Assembly: GCF_002814235.1 (NCBI RefSeq)
Contig: NZ_PHSU01000027.1
Span: 186,001-250,000 of the forward strand
Reading direction: 5' to 3'
Length of the DNA: 64,000 bases
Source: Pseudomonas sp. QS1027
Lineage (GTDB): Bacteria > Pseudomonadota > Gammaproteobacteria > Pseudomonadales > Pseudomonadaceae
The notes beneath the pieces are model-generated. The model was given only the letters and a program-made list of their open reading frames with translations, did not search any database and had not been told where the DNA came from. Below, piece by piece: positions 17,721 to 27,446 of the stretch; the stretch's first letter is position 1; every line of letters starts with the position of its first letter. The position numbers and the translations under genes are program-made.

Positions 17721-19057
17721 CACGCCTCCCTGATGGCCCAGAACGCCAATTGCAACCCCGGAAACGAACCGGCCACATGCAAACCGAAACCACTGGTGTC
17801 CACCAGATCGGCCCACAAGGGATGGTCGTTCGACAGCTGGAAATAGCTGAAACCGGGATAGTAAGGCAGCTCCCTGGGCGCCGTCGGCAGCACCTGGATC
17901 GCCAGCCCCGGCAATTGCAGATTCACCAGGTCATGCAGGCGCTCGGCCGGACCGATCTTCAAGCGGCTGGGGAAATTTTTGCGCAGCTCCTCGTCAGGCA
18001 CCTGCGCACGCACCGCGAGAATGAAGCGCGCCGATTGGTACAGGTTGATATCCGCCACCTGGGCAAAACGAAAACCAAAGGCACCGCTCTTGAGCGCCAG
18101 GGCCACCACGTCGGCACTGGCCACCGCACTCAACGCCTGCAACAGGTCCTGGATCAACGGCACAAAACTCTCGCCCAGGCGGTCATGGCGGTACGGCGGA
18201 TAGGCCCTGGGGCGCTTGCGTTCCTGGCCGAAAATCGCCAGCTCGCCGGCCAGCCGCACCAACTCGCGGTACAGCAGTTCGGGGTGCAGCGCCGGCTGGC
18301 TGGCCAGGTGCATCAGCAAGCTTTCGGCGCGATTGACGCTTTGCAGCATCACGTACTGCTGGATCTCCGTCATCCCGCCGAGCCCGCCCTGGCCCAGCCC
18401 ACCGGCCAGGGCCACACCGCGCTGGCGGGCGCGGGCGATCAGTTCGTCGACGGAACGCGCCAACACCGGCGAACAACGCCAGGCCAGCAACGGTGCCACC
18501 TGTTGCCGGTCGAGCACCACCAGACCGGCGGCCGTGCGCTCCACCACCCGCGCCACCCGCAAAAAGACATGGGAGGCGGCCACGTCCGCCTCCCGCGCCA
18601 GCTTCAGGTTCAGACGACGGACCTGCAAACAGGCCGGCTCGTCGCCCTCGCTATTGGCGTCGGCGACCAGGACTTCGCTGATCCGGTAACGGGCCAGGCT
18701 GTCGTCCCCGGGGGCGCTTTCGGTGTCCGCCGCCCCAGGGCGATTGAGCGCCAGGGCCAACACCAATTGCACGTCACGCTCACTGTCGGCCACCGGATAA
18801 CGCAGCCGGGCCAGTTCCTCGTCCGTCAGGGCGAAGGGGCTGCCATCGGGCATGATCCCTTCGCAGGCGCTCAAGGCCACGCTGCCCAGCGCCAACTGCG
18901 CGGCATCGATTCTCAGCGCGGCAAAGCCCCAGCCATGGGGTTGCACCGCGCGCAGGACCTGCGCCAGCCGGGCCCGATGATGGCGCTCCTGTTGCTGGAA
19001 GTGCTGCGGCAACAGAAACATGCCTTCGGACCAGACAACGCCGTCATGGCTACTCAT
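17720..19057 (-). CDS. tssK: T6SS baseplate protein TssK
   Basis: This 445-residue protein opens with VVWSEGMFLLPQHFQQQ, the hallmark of TssK. TssK trimers join the phage-like baseplate (TssEFG-VgrG) to the TssJLM membrane complex. Other family segments are NLYQSARFILAVRA and the C-terminal YFQLSNDHPLWADL. Length fits the family (about 445). Its ATG (19057) overlaps the tssJ stop by 8 bp and its stop overlaps tssL, so J-K-L are tightly coupled. Confidence 0.96.
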   Translation of the reverse strand: MSSHDGVVWSEGMFLLPQHFQQQERHHRARLAQVLRAVQPHGWGFAALRIDAAQLALGSVALSACEGIMPDGSPFALTDEELARLRYPVADSERDVQLVLALALNRPGAADTESAPGDDSLARYRISEVLVADANSEGDEPACLQVRRLNLKLAREADVAASHVFLRVARVVERTAAGLVVLDRQQVAPLLAWRCSPVLARSVDELIARARQRGVALAGGLGQGGLGGMTEIQQYVMLQSVNRAESLLMHLASQPALHPELLYRELVRLAGELAIFGQERKRPRAYPPYRHDRLGESFVPLIQDLLQALSAVASADVVALALKSGAFGFRFAQVADINLYQSARFILAVRAQVPDEELRKNFPSRLKIGPAERLHDLVNLQLPGLAIQVLPTAPRELPYYPGFSYFQLSNDHPLWADLVDTSGFGLHVAGSFPGLQLAFWAIREA

Positions 19058-19550
19058 CGGCCTTCTCCTGCGCCGACGTCAACGCCACGCGCTGGCGAGC
19101 GATCTGGGCCGTCAGCCGCGAGGGACGCGTCGGGTCGATTTCGGCCCAGGCCCACCACTGGGCATGGTCGATATTGCGGTACTCGACCACCAGCGCGATA
19201 AAGCGGGTGCCGGGCACGGGAAGAAAGTTCTGCTCCTGCTGCTGGCCCGGGCGCAGCAGCAACGACTCCTGGCGCAGCAGATCGCGCCCCAGCGCCTGTT
19301 CGGCCGCGGCTTCGGACTGGAACAGCTCGACCTGCTCCAGACGCTTGCTGTCCGCCAGTTGCAGGAGCCTGACGATCACCGGCGACGGCCGCCCATGCAG
19401 GTCGGGATTGCTGTCCAGTGCCGCCTCGAGGGACAACGCGATACGCGGTTCAGGTGGCGGTTCGTCCGACCAGAACCAGGTACAGCCCGGGAACGCCAGC
19501 ACCAGCAGCAGGCACAGGGCGCGTCGAAATATCCGCTTAATCGCGACCAT
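19050..19550 (-). CDS. tssJ: T6SS outer-membrane lipoprotein TssJ
   Basis: This 166-residue lipoprotein has a basic N-terminus, a hydrophobic stretch CLLLVLAFPGC with the probable lipidated Cys near residue 21, and a C-terminal beta-sandwich with YRNIDHAQWWAW typical of TssJ. It anchors the TssLM complex in the outer membrane. Two ATGs are adjacent (19553, 19550). The second is chosen because AAGGAGG lies 6 nt before it. The start overlaps the end of vgrG by 14 bp. Confidence 0.93.
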   Translation of the reverse strand: MVAIKRIFRRALCLLLVLAFPGCTWFWSDEPPPEPRIALSLEAALDSNPDLHGRPSPVIVRLLQLADSKRLEQVELFQSEAAAEQALGRDLLRQESLLLRPGQQQEQNFLPVPGTRFIALVVEYRNIDHAQWWAWAEIDPTRPSRLTAQIARQRVALTSAQEKADE

Positions 19551-21468
19551 CATCGGCCTCCTTGGGCGGCTTGGCCTTCGCAGGTGCAGCCGCCTTGGCC
19601 GAGGTGCTGGCAGCCGCGGCACCGCCATTGATGTCGACCGAGGCGGAGCCATCGAGGGTCACGGTCTTGCCGTTGATCGCCACACCCGCGGCGCTGAGCA
19701 CCAGGGTGCTGGAACCGACCTTGAGGGTCAGGCTCTTGCCCGCTTCCAGCACAAGCTTGCCGTTGGCCTTGAAGTCCATGTCGGCGGCGGTTGACAGCCA
19801 TTGGCCAGCAATCCTGCAATGGCTGTCGCCACCGATATCCAGCGATTGATCGGCGTCGACCCGAGTGTTGCGCTGGCCGCCCACAGACTCATGAAGGTCA
19901 TCCTCGACCTTGAGAAACTGGTTGGCACCGACCGTCAGGTGCCAGTCGTTGCCAATGCTGGCGAACGCATCGTTGCGCACCGTCAGATCCTGGTTGCGTC
20001 CGGCATGGATCAGCAATTGCTCGCGGCCCTTCTTGTCGTCGAAGCGCAACTCGTTGTAGACATCCGGCTCGCCCAGCGACTGCGATTTGAGACCACTGCG
20101 GGCCGCCTGCACCGGCAGCTCCCAGGGTGGCCGCTGGCCGGCGTTATAGAGCCCGGCGGTGACCAGGGGCCGGTCGGGGTCGCCGCCGAGGAATTCCACC
20201 ACCACCTCCTGCCCGACCCTCGGCAAGAACAGCGCGCCCCAGCGCTTGCCGGCCATCGGCTGGGCGACCCGGACCCAGCAGGAACACGCCTCGTTGCGCC
20301 GCCCGCTGCTGTCCCAGTGAAACTGCACCTTGATCCGGCCGTACTCATCGACCCAGATCGGATCGCCTTCCTTGCCGACCACAAAGGCCGTCTGTGGTCC
20401 GGCGATCAGCGGCCGCGCGGTCTGTATGGGCGCACGAAACACCTGGGTGGTCGGGATCGCCTCAACCTCGCAGCGCAACTCGGTCGAGGCCTCGAACTGC
20501 AAGGTCGCGGCCACGATCAGATAATCGCTGTTCTGCTCGGCTCGCGGGTGATCGACCAGCGTGAAGCACTGCCCGGCCGCCAGGTACGGCGACTGGCTGA
20601 CGCCCCGGCGCCACTGCTGGCGGGCGTGCGCCGCTTCAAGCTGGATTCGCGCCAGAGTTTCGCCAGACTCGCGACGGCTGAATCGCCCCGGAAAATCTTC
20701 TTGTCGATAGTTGCCGTGGCGCGCTGTCGCCGCCGCCCCATGGCTCGCCGAAAGGACGCTGGCCTCGCGGTTGCTGGCCTTGGTGAAATCGAAATCCACC
20801 AGGCTGAACGCCCCGGGCCGCAGTTCGCCGTGGGACTCCCAGCTCAGCATGCTACCCGGGACCCTGTCCTGGTTGGGCCGGTAGGTCATTTCCCGCAGGT
20901 GCTGCACCGGCTTGTGTGCGCTCATCGAATCGGCGATCACCAGCAGATGATCGTCGGGTTGATGAACGAAGAAATAGTAGAGTCCCGCGTCCTCCAGCAA
21001 GCGGCTGAAAAAGGCAAAGTCGCTTTCGCCGAACTGCACGCAATACTCCATCGACTCCGGGCATTCGGCCTGCCAGTCGATGCTCGCGGGGTAGTCGCTG
21101 AAGACCTCATCAAGCACTTGCTTGAGGGTCAGGTTCTGGAAAATCCGCTGGCGCCGGGACTGCGTCAGAAACCACAGCCAGGGTCTGAGCGAAAGCCGGT
21201 AGCACGCCTGGCGGTCGCTGGCGCGGCCGATGGCACTGAAGGCGGTGATATAGCCGTGAATGGAGCGTGCCCGTTCACCCACGACACCGAGACTCAACGC
21301 CAATGGTTGCCCCAGTAGATCATCGACCTGCAACTCGTCGTCGCTGCTGGAGAAGGTCAGCTCGTATTCAACGAGCTGGCTCAACCCCTCGCGACCGCTG
21401 AGTTCGAGCAGCGACAGCTTGGCATCGACGCCAGGCACCTGGACACGGTGGTAGGTGTTTTCGGACAT
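19537..21468 (-). CDS. vgrG: T6SS spike protein VgrG
   Basis: This 643-residue trimeric spike has an N-terminal gp27-like base (about 1-370, opening SENTYHRVQVPGVDAKLSLLELSG), the OB fold around VQFHWDSSGRRNEACSCWVRVAQ (about 400-450), and the gp5-like beta-helix needle with DDKKGREQLLIHA. It ends in a short Ala/Lys/Pro-rich tail (about 615-643). There is no C-terminal enzymatic extension, so it is a structural VgrG rather than an evolved effector. ATG 21468 has only a weak ribosome site. It lies between the PAAR gene and tssJ. Confidence 0.96.
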   Translation of the reverse strand: MSENTYHRVQVPGVDAKLSLLELSGREGLSQLVEYELTFSSSDDELQVDDLLGQPLALSLGVVGERARSIHGYITAFSAIGRASDRQACYRLSLRPWLWFLTQSRRQRIFQNLTLKQVLDEVFSDYPASIDWQAECPESMEYCVQFGESDFAFFSRLLEDAGLYYFFVHQPDDHLLVIADSMSAHKPVQHLREMTYRPNQDRVPGSMLSWESHGELRPGAFSLVDFDFTKASNREASVLSASHGAAATARHGNYRQEDFPGRFSRRESGETLARIQLEAAHARQQWRRGVSQSPYLAAGQCFTLVDHPRAEQNSDYLIVAATLQFEASTELRCEVEAIPTTQVFRAPIQTARPLIAGPQTAFVVGKEGDPIWVDEYGRIKVQFHWDSSGRRNEACSCWVRVAQPMAGKRWGALFLPRVGQEVVVEFLGGDPDRPLVTAGLYNAGQRPPWELPVQAARSGLKSQSLGEPDVYNELRFDDKKGREQLLIHAGRNQDLTVRNDAFASIGNDWHLTVGANQFLKVEDDLHESVGGQRNTRVDADQSLDIGGDSHCRIAGQWLSTAADMDFKANGKLVLEAGKSLTLKVGSSTLVLSAAGVAINGKTVTLDGSASVDINGGAAAASTSAKAAAPAKAKPPKEADDGRD

Positions 21469-21484
21469 GGTGACAAGGGCTCGC

Positions 21485-21874
21485 TCAGGCAATCGTGGTC
21501 TTGAGGGTGGCGCTGGCGTTGACGCTGATCTGACCACCCCAGTTGCACTGGCAGGTACAGCAGTGGTCCAGCGCCGGCAGCCTGGCAATCCGTGCTCGCA
21601 TCGCACCGGGCTGCCAGGGCGTGAGCGTGACAGGCACGCAGGGCATCGGCGTCAGCACACCCATGGCGGCGGCCGTCGCCGCCGCGACCTGGGGGTTGGC
21701 CGGGCTGCGGCAGAGGCCGAAGGCCGGAATATTGACCATGGGTTTATGATCGAGAATGTTCGCCGCCGGCTGACCTTCGACCGTGACCCGCCCCAGCGGC
21801 AGGACATTCAGGCGGGCCGGTGCGGCGCCAAACGAACAGGAGAGCAAGGCACCCATTACAACTTGCTGATTCAT
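21485..21874 (-). CDS. PAAR-like protein (DUF4280) that tips VgrG
   Basis: This 129-residue protein opens with QQVVMGALLSCSFGAAPARL and carries ANILDHKPMVNIPAFGLCRSPANPQV and CVPVTLTPW, the pattern of DUF4280 PAAR-like proteins. PAAR proteins form the sharp cone at the VgrG tip and recruit effectors. There is no fused toxin domain. ATG 21874 follows TGGAG. It lies between tssG and vgrG on the same strand, 16 bp before vgrG. Confidence 0.88.
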   Translation of the reverse strand: MNQQVVMGALLSCSFGAAPARLNVLPLGRVTVEGQPAANILDHKPMVNIPAFGLCRSPANPQVAAATAAAMGVLTPMPCVPVTLTPWQPGAMRARIARLPALDHCCTCQCNWGGQISVNASATLKTTIA

Positions 21875-21955
21875 GCGTGCTCCAGACAGACATCCGTGGA
21901 AAGCCCGCGCAGTGTCAGTGAAGGGTGCCCTGCGGGGTATCGGATAACTCCTAAA

Positions 21956-22957
21956 TCAGCCGACGCGGGTCGGTGCGGGCCGCTGAAAACGCGCGGGTTC
22001 GAAGCGCCACCCCGGTGCCGACGCGCACTTGTGCCCCAACCAGCAGGCGCGCCCCAGGCCTTGCGGCGCACCCAATTGCAGGCTTGGCCGCTGTGCCGCT
22101 TGCAGGCGCAGATCAAGATCCCATTGCAAAGTCGGACCGACATAACATTCGACCAGTTGGCCCAAGGGTTCGAAGTAGCACCCTCCGGGCAGCAGGCGCT
22201 GATAGTCCGCCCAGGACAACGGCCCCAGGTGCAGGCAGAAACTGTGCTGGACATTCCACAGCCGACGCCCCAGCAACGCGGCCCCGCCCAGCCGCGCCGA
22301 CTCGCGCCGCCGGCCCAGTTGCAAGCGCTCATCGGATGCCAGAACGGTCCGATGCCGACCCAGGGTGCTCACCGCGACCGGCAGGCGCAGCAGATCCCGG
22401 ACCAGGGCCAGCAAACCGGCGGCACTGCGACGTTGATCGATGAATTGCGGCGCGTAGAAGCGCGGGGCGCTGGGCAATGCACGGGACTCGCCCGGCGAGA
22501 ACGCCGACACATAGTCGGCAAAACGGTCGTCGGCCGGGCGATCGGCCCAGACCACCGGCCGCACCCGCGCCCAGCTCCGATAAAGCAGGCTCAGCAGACG
22601 GTGGTGAAACACATCGAGAAAATGCGCCAGGGTACTGTCGCCATGGTTGATCTGGCGCGACAGCACATCCTCGCTGAAATGCAGGGGCATCGGCCCGTTC
22701 GCCCCCGTCAGGCCGAAGAAGTTCACCGCCAGCAGCGCGGCACGCCCCTCGCGCAAGCGCAGTCGGGCGATCATCGCCGGCTCGAACGCCAGCGAGACGT
22801 GCTGCGCCAGGCGCAACGGATCGTCGCCCAGGCGCTGCGCCGTCCCCCAGCGCGGCGCATCAGGGTAGGTGCGTTCGAGCAAACGCATCGCGGCGAAAAA
22901 ATCATAACGCCAAGGCTGTGCGACCAATTCCGGCGGTGGCGCTACCAGATCATGCAT
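21956..22957 (-). CDS. tssG: T6SS baseplate protein TssG
   Basis: This 333-residue wedge protein of the T6SS baseplate carries YDFFAAMRLLER near the start, VNFFGLTGANGPMPLH (about 78-93) and LGPLSWADYQRLLPGG, all typical of TssG. It pairs with TssF dimers. ATG 22957 overlaps the tssF end by 16 bp, showing coupled translation. Confidence 0.95.
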   Translation of the reverse strand: MHDLVAPPPELVAQPWRYDFFAAMRLLERTYPDAPRWGTAQRLGDDPLRLAQHVSLAFEPAMIARLRLREGRAALLAVNFFGLTGANGPMPLHFSEDVLSRQINHGDSTLAHFLDVFHHRLLSLLYRSWARVRPVVWADRPADDRFADYVSAFSPGESRALPSAPRFYAPQFIDQRRSAAGLLALVRDLLRLPVAVSTLGRHRTVLASDERLQLGRRRESARLGGAALLGRRLWNVQHSFCLHLGPLSWADYQRLLPGGCYFEPLGQLVECYVGPTLQWDLDLRLQAAQRPSLQLGAPQGLGRACWLGHKCASAPGWRFEPARFQRPAPTRVG

Positions 22958-24807
22958 TGACCCGCCCTCGCCCGCCAGGTCTTGATATGACCTCGGCTCA
23001 CACTGTGCAACTCAGTCTGCATAAAGGCATTGAGCGCGGCATAACGAACAAAAAAACGCTCCAGCGCGGCGCCGAACAGATAGGTTCCGGTGCCTTCGCA
23101 GGCGGCGTCATCGAGGACCAGGGTCAGGGTCAGGCCGCGACCGAACGCCACCGGCCCGGCCCCGGGCAAACGCCGGGTGACGGCCTGCGCGCGCAACGAG
23201 ACGATGCCTTGCAGCAACTTGTGCCCGCTGCTGTCGCCCTCGGGCAGGTAATGCGCCAGCAACTCGCGCAAGGCCCGGGCCCCGGCCGCCCCGTCGTGGT
23301 GAGCCAGGGGCAGGTAGTTGCGCGACAACTGCCGCACCACCTGCCATTGCCGGTCGCCCTGGGACGGCGCGGGTAGCGGTCGTGAAGGCCCGGCCACGCA
23401 GCGGATCGCCAACACCGGAGCAGCCAGGTCAAGGACAAAGTCGGTGTTGCCCGCCCCCAGGGGCAGACGCAACGGCAGATCGCGGTTGGAACACAGCACG
23501 TCCACCGCCAGGCGCTGCAACTCGGCGTCCGCCTCCAGCGCAACGACCAGACTGGCGTCACAGCCGCGATAACGCCGCTGGCCGTCGACAAAACGCTGTG
23601 GAGCGCGGCTGAGCGTGCGCTGCATCTGGTAGAAACCCGCCAGGCGACGTTCGTCTCCATCCAGCCGTTGCGGGGCATACAACGGCAGGATGACCTGGCG
23701 TTCCTTGGAGCCGGCGGCATAGCCATGGACCGCCAGCACCTCGTGGATCTCGTAGGCGAGTGGCCGGGCCTTGTCGACCACCAATGGCAAGTCATGCCGA
23801 TAAGGGTCGACGACGATACGCTCGACCCGCTTGCTGAACAGGTTGATTACCGGCACGCAGAACAAACCGAAGTGGCTGGCATTGAGCAGCGCCGACAAGG
23901 GTTGTGAGAGGGGTGCGAACACCACCACCAACTCCACGCTATGCGCCGGACAGTTGCGCAACGCCGGTCCCAGGCCACCCAGGCTGACAAAGCGCTCACC
24001 CTCGGCGAAGGCGAGAAAGGTCTTGAGCTGCGCGCACACCGCGTCACTGTTCAACGACCGGGCATACTGGCTGGAAGCCGGATGCGGCGACGGTTGGCAG
24101 ATATGCTCGGGGTCGATCCACGTGCTCCACGTACCCTCGCCTTCGCCACAACGCACGAACAGACCTTCAGCCCGGGTCAACAGGGCCTCCTGGACCGCCA
24201 GCGGCAGCGAACCGTCGCCGCGCAGGAACAGCGTCAACTCCTGCAGCGCCAATTGATCGAAGGACAGCCCGGCGGTGGTCCGCAGGCGCAGGCGCAAGGC
24301 GCCACCGTCCTGCTTGAGCACGCTGGCGGGCAAGCCCTTGAGCAGCCCGGCGCTGGGCAGGTAATCGGCCGACTCCAGGGCCAGGGGCCAGAGCGTCACC
24401 GGGCGCAAGCTGCGGAACTCGCAACGCGGGTCTTGCCCGCCCGCCTCGCCCAGCGAACGCACCACGCTATCGGCCGGCAAGGTGAACCCCGAGGCCAGCG
24501 AGCCCTCCTGCAAGTCCGGGGAAAGCTGTAATACCGCCATGGACGGCACCGGCAGCAACTGCTGCGGCTGTACCAGTTCCAGCAGGCTCTCGGTGAAACG
24601 CGGGAACTCGGCTTCCATTTGCAGTTGCACGCGGGCGGTGAGAAAACTCAGCCCTTCCAGCAAACGCTCCACCGACGGGTCGGTCACCTCATCGGGGCGC
24701 AACCCCAGGGTGGCGGCGATTTTCGGGTAGTCCTCGGCAAACTCGGCACCGGCTTCACGCAGGAAACTCAGTTCACGCTCGTAATGCCGCAGCAGCCGCT
24801 CATCCAT
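22942..24807 (-). CDS. tssF: T6SS baseplate protein TssF
   Basis: This 621-residue protein opens with DERLLRHYERELSFLREAGAEFAEDYPKIA, the signature start of TssF, followed by PSVERLLEGLSFLTARVQ. Two TssF and one TssG form each baseplate wedge. ATG 24807 is chosen over upstream codons because of the conserved start. It overlaps the tssE stop by 8 bp. Confidence 0.96.
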   Translation of the reverse strand: MDERLLRHYERELSFLREAGAEFAEDYPKIAATLGLRPDEVTDPSVERLLEGLSFLTARVQLQMEAEFPRFTESLLELVQPQQLLPVPSMAVLQLSPDLQEGSLASGFTLPADSVVRSLGEAGGQDPRCEFRSLRPVTLWPLALESADYLPSAGLLKGLPASVLKQDGGALRLRLRTTAGLSFDQLALQELTLFLRGDGSLPLAVQEALLTRAEGLFVRCGEGEGTWSTWIDPEHICQPSPHPASSQYARSLNSDAVCAQLKTFLAFAEGERFVSLGGLGPALRNCPAHSVELVVVFAPLSQPLSALLNASHFGLFCVPVINLFSKRVERIVVDPYRHDLPLVVDKARPLAYEIHEVLAVHGYAAGSKERQVILPLYAPQRLDGDERRLAGFYQMQRTLSRAPQRFVDGQRRYRGCDASLVVALEADAELQRLAVDVLCSNRDLPLRLPLGAGNTDFVLDLAAPVLAIRCVAGPSRPLPAPSQGDRQWQVVRQLSRNYLPLAHHDGAAGARALRELLAHYLPEGDSSGHKLLQGIVSLRAQAVTRRLPGAGPVAFGRGLTLTLVLDDAACEGTGTYLFGAALERFFVRYAALNAFMQTELHSVSRGHIKTWRARAGQCMIW

Positions 24808-25294
24808 GGGCCGACGGACGACCATAGGGCCGCACCCGCACCTCACCACTCTCGGTGTTCCAGGCCGACTCCAGGCGAAAGGCGTGCAACGCATCGAGGC
24901 CGCGGATCTCGCCCTCGATCAGAAAATTCAGGCTGGCACTGCAGGACGTCACCGGCAGCAGTTGCACCGCGACGCTGTAACGCAAAATACGCGGTTCGAA
25001 ATCCAGGACGATTTCACGGATGCGGCTCTCGAGCTTCTGCGTATCGATGCTCGACAGCACCACCCCAGCCAGGTTGCCCAGGCCGTAGTTGAGCACCGAG
25101 CGGGTGACATGGGGCTGCCTGCCCAGCGGGTAGATCGCCCCGAGGCCAGTGGCATTGAACAGCAGCGTGAGATCCCGGCACAGGTGTTCCAGCTCTTGCT
25201 GCGCACCCGCCCCCGTCCGGCGCCGGGTCATCTCGTCGCCAGGATTGGCGGGACGCAGCAGACGTTCGAGCAGCGGTGTCATGGAAGTGCTCAT
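24800..25294 (-). CDS. tssE: T6SS gp25-like baseplate protein TssE
   Basis: This 164-residue protein of the phage gp25 family has MTPLLERLL at the start and the core NYGLGNLAGVVL...IREIVLDFEPRI. The family EPR triad that starts sheath polymerisation is visible in DFEPRI. ATG 25294 follows GGGGAAG. It sits between hcp and tssF. Confidence 0.94.
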   Translation of the reverse strand: MSTSMTPLLERLLRPANPGDEMTRRRTGAGAQQELEHLCRDLTLLFNATGLGAIYPLGRQPHVTRSVLNYGLGNLAGVVLSSIDTQKLESRIREIVLDFEPRILRYSVAVQLLPVTSCSASLNFLIEGEIRGLDALHAFRLESAWNTESGEVRVRPYGRPSAHG

Positions 25295-25365
25295 GAAAAT
25301 CTTCCCCAAAAAACCCCGGGCACCGCCAGATTCCGCAACGTGGTACGGAACCCGGCGGCACTTGA

Positions 25366-25842
25366 TTACTCGGTGGTATGGCTCAGCATGTTGTAAGTCT
25401 TGTCAGTAGGCGCGCCAGCTTTACCGTCAATGAAGTGCGTGTACTTGTATCGGATCTTGGTGAAGCTGATCTGGAAGGTCTCGGTCGGGCGGCTATCGCC
25501 GTTACCGCTGACGCTGTAGCTGCTGATCATCGGGGCCTCCAGCGTGAGCTCGATGTAGGGTTCGTTCTTGCCCGTCGAACTGCCGCTGGTCTGGATGATG
25601 CGCAAGGTCGCCTCGTCCAGGGACTTGCCGGTAACCGACTCGATAAACAGGTTGGGCGAGGCGATGTCGGTGCTCTTGGTCAAGGTGAGCTCGGTGACAT
25701 TCCCGACGCTTGGCTCGCGGTCATTGCCAACGGAGACGGAGCGAAAACCGCCGAACCCCCAGGTGTCGATGACGATCCAGTCCTTGTGATCCTTCTCCTG
25801 GCAGTTCCCCTTAATCTCGGTCTTGAATTTCAATACAATCAT
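25366..25842 (-). CDS. hcp: T6SS inner tube protein Hcp (TssD)
   Basis: This 158-residue protein is of Hcp type: hexameric rings stack to form the expelled tube. Family-like segments are GESVTGKSLDEAT-type core (here ESVTGKSLDEA), LTLTKSTDIASP and TETFQISFTKIRYKY near the C-terminus. Its codons look visibly less GC-rich than its neighbours', as is common for highly expressed hcp. It is flanked by non-coding gaps on both sides (75 bp to tssC, 71 bp to tssE), so separate transcripts are possible. Confidence 0.95.
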   Translation of the reverse strand: MIVLKFKTEIKGNCQEKDHKDWIVIDTWGFGGFRSVSVGNDREPSVGNVTELTLTKSTDIASPNLFIESVTGKSLDEATLRIIQTSGSSTGKNEPYIELTLEAPMISSYSVSGNGDSRPTETFQISFTKIRYKYTHFIDGKAGAPTDKTYNMLSHTTE

Positions 25843-25917
25843 GTGGACTCCAACATCTGTTTATTTGAATGGTTAAGTACCTTTCCCGGGACCAGGCCCC
25901 GGTCGGGCATGAACCCC

Positions 25918-27408
25918 TCAGCCTTTGACCGAGGGCAGTTGGGAGACCAGTCGCAGCGATACGCTCAGGCCTTCCAATTGATAGTGGGGACGCAGGAAGA
26001 ACTTGGCCTGGTAAAAGCCCGGGCTGCCCTCCACTTCCTGCACCACCACTTCGGCACCCGCCAGCGGCTTGCGCGCCTTGTCGGCGTCGCTGGCGGTCGC
26101 CGGGTTATGCTCGACGTACTTGACAATCCAATTGTTGAGCCAGATCTCCATGTCTTCGCGCTCACTGAAGGAGCCGATCTTGTCGCGCACGATGCACTTG
26201 AGGTAATGGGCAAAACGGCAGGTGGCGAACAGATACGGCAACCGCGCCGCCAACTGCGCATTGGCGGTGGCGTCGGGGTCGTCGTATTCCTGGGGACAAT
26301 GCAAGGACTGCGCGCCGATAAACGCCGCCAGCGAGCTGTTCTTGCAATGCACCAGGGGCATGAAGCCGTTCTTGGCCAACTCCACTTCGCGCCGGTCACT
26401 GATGGCGACCTCGGTCGGACAGGTCATGTCGACGCCGCCCTCCTCGGTCGGATAGGTGTGGACCGGCAGCCCGCTGATGGCGCCGCCGGACTCGATGCCG
26501 CGAATCCGCGAGCACCAGCCGTACTCCTTGAAGGAGCGGTTGATATTGATCCCCATGGCATAGGCCGCATTGGCCCACAGGTAGTTCTGCGCCTGGCCTT
26601 CGGTGACCTCCTCGAAGGCGAACTCCTCCACCGGCGCGGTGCGCGCGCCGTAGGGAATACGCCCGAGGAAACGCGGCATGGTCAGGCCGATATAACGCGA
26701 ATCCTCGGAGCGCCGCAGATTGCGCCAGGCGGCGTGCTCGGGAGTGAGGAACAACTTGCTCAGGTCGCGGGGGTTGGCGACCTCGCGCCAGGAGTCCATC
26801 AACATCACCGCCGGCGACGCCGCGCTGATCAGGGGTGCATGGGCCGCGGCGGCGATCTTGGCCAGTGACGCCAGCAGTTCGACATCCGGTGGACTGTTGT
26901 CGAAATAGAAATCGGCGATCAGTACACCGAACGGCTCACCGCCCAGTTGGCCGTACTCATGCTCGTAGATTTTCTTGAACAGCGGGCTCTGGTCCCAGGC
27001 CGCGCCCTTGAACTTCTTCAGTTCGCGGGCGACTTCGTCCTTGGCGACGTTGAGGAAACGGATCTTGAGTTTCTCGTCGGTCTCGGTATTGCTCACCAGG
27101 TAGTCAAGGCCGCGCCAGGCTGATTCGACAGCCTGGAAGTCCGGGTGGTGGAGGATGTCGTTGACCTGGGCGGACAGCCTCGCGTCGATTTCACCGATCA
27201 GCGCCTGGATAGTGCCCAGGGTGTCGTGGGCAATCAGGTGGGTCGTGCGCAGCGCCTGCTGGGCCAGGGTCTGCACCGCATTTTCAATGGCTTCGCGCAC
27301 CGGCTCGCCGCGCGGTTTGAACTCGCGTTGCAGCAGGTCGTTGAATTCACTGGGTGAGAGTTCGACCGTCGGGTCGATACCGGACTGATTCTGAGAAGTG
27401 GCGGACAC
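25918..27408 (-). CDS. tssC: T6SS sheath large subunit TssC
   Basis: This 496-residue protein carries the core segments ILHHPDFQAVESAWRGLDYLV, GVLIADFYFD, PRFLGRIPYG and NYLWANAAYAMG, diagnostic of TssC (VipB). It polymerises with TssB into the contractile sheath. The frame starts with GTG at 27408 (no nearby ATG), preceded by AGGT. An N-terminal helix (SEFNDLLQREF) sits where the ClpV-binding helix is found in other TssC proteins. Confidence 0.96.
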   Translation of the reverse strand: MSATSQNQSGIDPTVELSPSEFNDLLQREFKPRGEPVREAIENAVQTLAQQALRTTHLIAHDTLGTIQALIGEIDARLSAQVNDILHHPDFQAVESAWRGLDYLVSNTETDEKLKIRFLNVAKDEVARELKKFKGAAWDQSPLFKKIYEHEYGQLGGEPFGVLIADFYFDNSPPDVELLASLAKIAAAAHAPLISAASPAVMLMDSWREVANPRDLSKLFLTPEHAAWRNLRRSEDSRYIGLTMPRFLGRIPYGARTAPVEEFAFEEVTEGQAQNYLWANAAYAMGININRSFKEYGWCSRIRGIESGGAISGLPVHTYPTEEGGVDMTCPTEVAISDRREVELAKNGFMPLVHCKNSSLAAFIGAQSLHCPQEYDDPDATANAQLAARLPYLFATCRFAHYLKCIVRDKIGSFSEREDMEIWLNNWIVKYVEHNPATASDADKARKPLAGAEVVVQEVEGSPGFYQAKFFLRPHYQLEGLSVSLRLVSQLPSVKG

Positions 27409-27446
27409 GGATATTTACCTGTTTCAGGGAGCGATCATCGAAGGCA

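Noticed and set aside
19801..21318. Plus-strand frame of 505 codons opposite vgrG as a possible effector
   Set aside because: It is an antisense shadow with no recognisable domain. The minus strand holds a full VgrG.
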